Below are positions 57,862-64,000 of a stretch of DNA of 64,000 bases, in pieces. Position 1 is the first letter of the stretch. Each line of letters begins with the position of its first letter. The stretch spans positions 38,196,619 through 38,260,618 of the forward strand of contig JASFXZ010000001.1 of the NCBI GenBank assembly GCA_032209605.1, read 5' to 3'. The position numbers were made by a program, and so were the translations under genes. A model generated the notes under the pieces. That model was not told the DNA's origin. It did not search any database and saw nothing but the letters and a program-made list of their open reading frames with translations. Source of the stretch: Mactromeris polynyma. Taxonomy: Eukaryota; Mollusca; Bivalvia; Venerida; Mactridae.

Positions 57862-60800
57862 AGTGAAATAAAATATATTTATTACATCTTGACCTTAACA
57901 GTTATAATTCAATTTAAATTTCCATATCAATTTCATACCTAGTCAATGTTTTAGGCGCAAATCATTTTTTGTTTTTTTTATGCATTTATCAATCAATTAT
58001 GTAAATATATAAATAACGAAGTTAATTAAATCTTTGTGGATGAATTAATTTAAATTTGTATAGGCCATAGTCCGGGCTGTATCAAATGGTCAATATTTCT
58101 GAAAAAGTGATTGATAATATTACCTCATACCCCGTCTGCTGATGTTGGGCATTTAATTCCTTAAATGGATATTGAAAAAGGTTTAACCATACTGACTTAA
58201 GCATTTTGTTTTTGTTGACGTTCAAACGGTTGCAAAACATCAACAACACTAAATACAAATATATGAAGAAAAGTTTTTTAAACTCATGTCGTCAGATGTT
58301 AGACATAATAACAATTATGTCACATCCGCCCTTTAAAAGATTCAAGGACCTAAAGCCGACATGTTTCATTTATTCCTGGCTTGTAACGTGCGCAACCAAG
58401 TGAACATTATGATATATTAACGAATGAAATACTGCTTATATCATTTGTTCAGCATGCACCATTTCTTTGTTAATTGTATAGCTTCATTCCGTAATTAATG
58501 GCTCACGTGCTATACTTACCATAACGTCAGACCTGATTTAAATGCCCTTTGTTACATGCAACCGAAAAAATTCACGGGCCATAAATAATGACTTAATGCA
58601 TTTATGCAATAAGAATATCATTAGCAACACCCAAAAGTCAAGACTTCTATATCCGCCATGAATACTCGACAAAAACATCTTAATGTTATTACAGATGGTA
58701 TCTAGGATACAGTGACCCTTCGTCATTTTTACGTTTTCCATCATTTTTATGGAAGTTATTTCTTTCACCATATACACCAGCTATTAAATCTTTGGTAACA
58801 TTTATACTAATGGGAGAACAATGTGCGTGAAGCAAGACAGTCATCGCTTATGACCATAATGATTTATGTTTTTTTGATTAGAATCAAAAACATATCAAAA
58901 AAATATTTAATTAGTCGACAGCTCGAAAAAAGTAACACTATTTGTATGTATTGTAGCAATTAGTCCAGCGCTGGGCACTGCCGCCTTAAGAATTACATCG
59001 GGTTCATACATACGTTTATGCTACTTTGATAGGAGTTGTCACGGAAGAAATAAGAACTTTCATCTGACATAGCACGAGCCTAGCTCAGAAATGAGGGTGA
59101 AAACAAGAGAGAGGACAGATATTAGATGGACAGAGGGGCAAACCGGTATACATTGTTTGCTCTTAAATACTAATTATATGATATATAATTAAAATAACTT
59201 CGCACGTTTTTGTTAATATATATCAAAGTCATGACCGTTATTTATTAATTTAACTTAATTAATTGGCTTAATTAGGTGTGTTCAAGTGCGTTTTCATTAC
59301 TGTATTTGCAAATTATTTAACATAAAGTCGCATAAATGCATTTGTTTATAATTTCAAGACATACATCTTTCTTCAATGTTTTAAGTTAAATCTGTATTCT
59401 AAATTATATCAAATGATATTAAAACAGTTTATCACAGACATAGCTAATTAACAGAGACGCGATCTCCGCTTCAGGCAAGCTTATACGTCAGTGGGCAATA
59501 TATTAATTGCGGTGGATAAAAAACTGGACGTTTATGAAATGGTACAGTATTTTATAAACTTAACAAATTGCTCGTGTCATAAAATAACAACATTTTATGG
59601 CATGCAATTAGTTATTTGACCCTTTAAACACCTGCATTGCATTAAATTAAGACATTATTCGTCTTCCCTTAACAGATACCGGTATTCAGATTTTAGTATT
59701 TTTCACCGACGAAAAAAAGTTAAAAAAACACACACTTCATCCGAAAGTAGGAAGGCGTAATATAGACAAACGCGAAATTACTACAACATAGCAAAAAAAT
59801 GAACCTAGATGAAAAAAAAATACTTATGTAATTTTTCAATACCTGAGATTTAGGGAAATGAAAAAGAAAAAGTGCAAATGTCAATTAATTTAATACTGTC
59901 AAGATTTCTACAAAGGTCACCGTTAGCAGGTACTCGTTCTATCCCAGGTCACCTCGGGTCACGAACGTTATGTCCTCATAGTTTTGCGAATGAATTGAAT
60001 ATGTGTGTCGAGTCCATTTGATAGTTAGACGTGAACAACGATCTATGTTCATTGCTGTTTTAATTGCTTCAGTCTTGTCTTGTTTACTGAGATAGTCTGC
60101 AGCATAGAACAGTTTAAATATCGAACCATTTGACCCGAGGTCTTTGAGAAAATGCTTTTAATTTGGTATGTGCAAATCATACTATAGTGTGGGGTTTCAA
60201 GTGACTAAATTGTGTCCGGGCTTTTGTGTCGCCCTGATAATTATGGGGTATCCTACTGATCCTTTATGTAAAATTGTGAAGAGTTATAGGAATAAAATTA
60301 GAGGTGTCAGATTTAAATAAACCCACAGTATAATTTGACAAAAATCGTCTCGATAGAACAATTGTATTCTTTTTATATGGACTGATATAAATGTAAACAA
60401 AACTGGATAGAAAGTCGTTAAGTACATGTACATATTAAAAAGAGACAAGTTAAAAGAGGCGTCTAATAAAAGGAGAGTCCTTCACTGGCAATTTAGTGTC
60501 GATAAAGTCGACAGAATACTCGCCATATGTGCGGTGAAAAGATTTCGTATTGTTTACTAGGAGTACTCCGAGAAAAACACAACTTAGAAACCAATGGTAC
60601 ACGTGTGGGAGCGTGCTAACACACCGCGTATGAATGGTATCGTCAGCCATGTAACATAATACAAACCCGATCATGAAATTGCATATGAAAGAGCATGAAT
60701 TTCGTTTTAATTGTGCAATACTAAAAGCTTTAGTCTTGAAATATTGACTTCGTTTTGCCCTGCAACCGCGTCTATTACTGTTTAACATGATACAAATCCA

Positions 60801-63027
60801 TGTCATATATCGCTGGCTCATTGACAAACATCCGGTTCTGCGCAATGCCTGAAAACTATTACATGATGTTACTTCCTGTAAGAGAGTCCTTATGAACGGT
60901 TGTATTGTAATTAGCTGTAGTTTCTTAATGAACTTGTGAGATTTCGATGTCAGATAAAGCAGAAAAATGATGAATGTTTGATTTAGGCTCCTTCAAAGAA
61001 AGAGGAACACTAGCGCGTGTGTTATAGAACCTCTTCATACTTGTGTCATCAATCATTGATTGATTTTAATGCCTCTTGACTCCGATTTTATGAAAGCTAA
61101 TGATTCCTGTTTAAGTTTAAGACAAATATAGATTAGCGATAAATTTTCACAACGCATTTCCTATCAACATTTTTCAATATTACGTGAATGAGAATCGTTG
61201 TAGATACAGTAACTCTCTTGCTCTTGTAACGCTTTCTTTGGGATATTTGAATTAAAATGTGTGGTTGTCAACATGTCTGATTACAAATTGTAGTAGAACT
61301 AACGGTCGAATCGCATTAACTCGAGGTTGAGTATTTTACAGGTAAGTTTTCCGATTTGCATCTTTCTTGCAAACAAAACATAATTATTTATGGTGTATAT
61401 GCAACGCTTCTTTGTGGTACCGCTTTCGACGCTTGTTGAAGCGGGTATGTTGGTCGTATTTTCCATTTTTAACGAAAAGTAATCGCTCATGGTAAAGCCG
61501 AACTATTGAATTAGGACTTGCTTCAGTTGGTCGGTTGGGGAATCGCAATAGATTTTTATGTCCTTGTTGTGCTTATGATATGGCTGCGCTTGTGGTATTT
61601 CATGCTTGACTTTTTAATCATCGTTTGCTTAATACGAATAAAGACAGAGACCGATGTAACAACATTTAGTTATTTTCATCTGATCTTTTTGATATTAATA
61701 TCTTGTGCAATTTCGTTGAATACGCCGAATTTCCCAATTTTGAGTTTCCTGTTCCACATTTAAGTTTAAGTTATGCTTTTGTCTTCCTCGTTTTCTTTTT
61801 CTTTTCGTACCCCAAGGATCTATATGAACGTTCCCTGCTCAGCTGTTTTGTCTTCACGTTTATATAAACATGTATAAAGGAAAGATTAAATTGTTACAAG
61901 GAACATCACATAAACAAGACAATGCCTCTCCACACATATCTCAGGAAAACATTAACCGACGAAACATTAGGAGTTGAGGAAATCTAAGGGCAAACATTTG
62001 TGGAAATGGAGAGTAAGCAATATGTATCTAGTTGACTATCAAAAACAGCCATTGAACATTTAAGGGGATATATTATGTGTTCAATATATACGATAAATAC
62101 GAGTGCCACATGAAAGTAACTTTCCATTGTTCGTTTGATGATTCAGATTACCTCAACATATTTCTTGAAGTTTTTAACTGTGCAATATTCAAATATACCA
62201 ACACGTTATGCTTACTAACACTATTATATACCGACAGACTGATTGAATGATTGATTGATGGTGTTTATTCGCGATACAACCCCTAAACATTGTAGATGTT
62301 TGCCAATAAATAAAATCAACCTCTGGAATGATACAGTTCTGTACTATTGCCAAATGAGGTCACCGCAAGCTTGGCCACTGCTATTAAACATGAATGAAGA
62401 AATCGAGCAGGACATACTACATGCAAAGTGCACAGCCACTTCAAAAGCACAAAGTGACATGCAAATATACACATATAAAGGAAACAAATGCTACGACAAA
62501 AGGAACAAGATGAATGATGAATGAAATTAGGAGTACCGACCTGGAACGGTCAGGGAACTAACACACAGTACTAACACATGGGGATTCCGTATATGTAATG
62601 CCACATATATATACCAAAATGGAACTTCTAGTCAATGGAATAATTTACACAATCGACAAAGTATGGCAAAGTTACGAAAAGCAATAAATGTCCACATGGT
62701 GAATGGTTGGGAAAACATGTATTCACCAATTTGAAAGTCATTCACTGATGGCCTAAATAATTAGTAAGTTGGCTAAGAGGCTAATATTGAACTATGTGAA
62801 TAACACAAACCCGGATTTGTTTAACATACACCAGATATACATGTTAGTGTTGCTCCTATTGACAAAGTTAATTTTATTTTTGTACTATGGAAGCGATGCC
62901 GACTTAGACAGATTTGAATGAATTTAGTAAAGCTATTTCAATATTTGTTGAGGTTTTTTATTGAGTCAATTACATTAGATACAAAATATCTACTATCTTT
63001 GTGTTTATCATTTTCTCTACTTTTACT
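57862..63027. other. About 5.2 kb with no recognisable gene
   Basis: AT-rich. The longest frame (minus, 60450-60845, 131 codons) starts at TTG, with its first ATG a few codons in. It has some Cys and a hydrophobic middle but no family that I recognise. A short segment near 61912-61960 resembles the start of the possible exon at 35.6 kb. The ATG frame at 62255-62524 (89 codons) follows a GATTGATTGATGG microsatellite-like start and is unrecognised. Confidence 0.45.
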
Positions 63028-63100
63028 AGATAGATAGATATATTTATTTCGGCACAAGCTCACTTAAAATAGTATACACAGTACATACAATGCAATTTAA
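63028..63100 (-). mobile_element. Possible LINE-like 3' end with tetranucleotide tail
   Basis: On the minus strand the sequence reads GAGCTTGTGCCGAAATAAAT and ends in (ATCT)n (GATAGATAGATA on the plus strand, 63029-63041). AATAAA followed by a short microsatellite is typical of the 3' end of some LINE clades. The element body would lie to the right (63100-64000), where no reverse transcriptase frame is visible, so any copy is 5'-truncated or very diverged. Confidence 0.4.
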
Positions 63101-64000
63101 AACACAATGATTATAGTTATAAATATTACAAAGCTTAGGTAAAAAAAAAAGGAAATAATACTAACTAATGGCAATAGTTAAAGCTAATACAAACACAAAC
63201 AAATTTAAGAAATTGATACAACAATGTAACATTAAGAAACTTTGCAACAACACAGCTATTTTAAGAAGATATATTGATCTTATACCAAGGATAACACATT
63301 AAAGTTGCTGAACAGCACTTACATTTCCAATGGGGTACTTTAAAACTTTATGACAAAACAATATAAAGATATAACATGGCTAAAATATATATACAGAATT
63401 AATGTAATGTTAAGATTCTTATAAAGTTGGTACACACCAATAATTATACTTATATTTAATGTTGTGACTATCTCAGACAAATATTTGAAATTATATAACT
63501 AAATCATAAGTAATATATATTTAAATATGGCATAATAAGAATCACAACATACTGAGTAAAACAGAATTTTACAACAGTAATATCACAGATTCAATTTTAC
63601 ATCACAGCTATGTTCTTATAAAAAGTTAATATTCAATAATGAATATTGTTATTGTGTATATATGCCTGAAACTACCTGACTACTGCCAAGTCTGACTACT
63701 GCCAACAAAAAAGTCCATTCTTTTTATATTTCAATTACAGCAAGACTATGACAAAAGGTTTGATGCCCAATTCTCGTAACACTTTGGTTCCCGAACGTTC
63801 ATTCGCATTAAGGGCATTTTATCATGATTATTTATTGAACATTTGAAATTTTTTGTAGCAAGCAATAACTAACCTTCGTAACTTTCAATCTATTGAATAC
63901 TGCAAGAGTTGCTCTGACAATAAACACAATCAACGAGCGAATCAAAGTTAGTCGCACATTATTACAATGTGTTCCAATGCTCAGCTACATGCTTAGAGAA
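63101..64000. other. AT-rich end of window, no gene seen
   Basis: Might be the diverged interior of the LINE-like element. A 14-base motif CTGACTACTGCCAA is repeated at about 63677 and 63693. Confidence 0.45.

Noticed and set aside
60450..60845. 131-codon minus-strand ORF as a gene
   Set aside because: It begins at TTG, has no recognisable domain and sits in featureless AT-rich DNA.

Overview
This is a gene-poor, AT-rich, eukaryotic window. I recognise no complete protein-coding gene, no intact tRNA or rRNA gene and no bacterial feature. tRNA-derived SINE-like sequences, several families of short inverted-repeat elements (MITEs) with TA-type ends, and long diverged minisatellites point to an animal genome. 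Recurrent short motifs such as GGGAGATAAC and the style of the SINE body make a mollusc, probably a bivalve, my best guess. That guess rests on general impression, not a search.

Layout. 0-10 kb: a ~130 bp tandem duplication, a ~1.3 kb GAT-rich 36-bp minisatellite, two copies of MITE family A, one clear copy and one remnant of MITE family B, and two inverted copies of a dispersed repeat (R1). 10-20 kb: mostly featureless DNA, a few unrecognised ORFs, and a CpG-dense minisatellite near 17.65-18.1 kb. 20-29 kb: the busiest stretch. It has a 33-bp minisatellite, a 22-bp repeat carrying a CRE (TGACGTCA), an inverted pair of a second dispersed repeat (R2), MITE family D, more copies of families A and B, a CRE cluster near 25 kb, a degenerate tandem array, and six perfect CREs spaced exactly 21 bp apart (28,197-28,309). 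30-45 kb: a tRNA-derived SINE, a fourth family A copy, a ~1 kb A/C-rich minisatellite, one possible exon at 35.6 kb, a foldback element, and a tRNA-like SINE head beside an isolated monomer of the large array downstream. 46.5-49.8 kb: a 3.2 kb minisatellite of ~44-bp units, whose + strand is open in three frames and would look like a >1,000-residue protein to a naive caller. 50-64 kb: an (AAC)n stretch, a possible first exon at 53.2-53.4 kb, a 10-bp minisatellite, and featureless AT-rich sequence ending in a LINE-like 3' tail.

Reading of the whole. The window behaves as an intergenic or intronic repeat landscape. The same motifs recur as MITE ends and as tandem-array units, which suggests that small inverted-repeat elements seeded several of the arrays. 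The long open frames in the arrays are by-products of stop-free repeat units. The observations most worth a second look are the helically phased CRE array, the possible parent monomer of the 3.2 kb array, and the MITE-to-minisatellite link.
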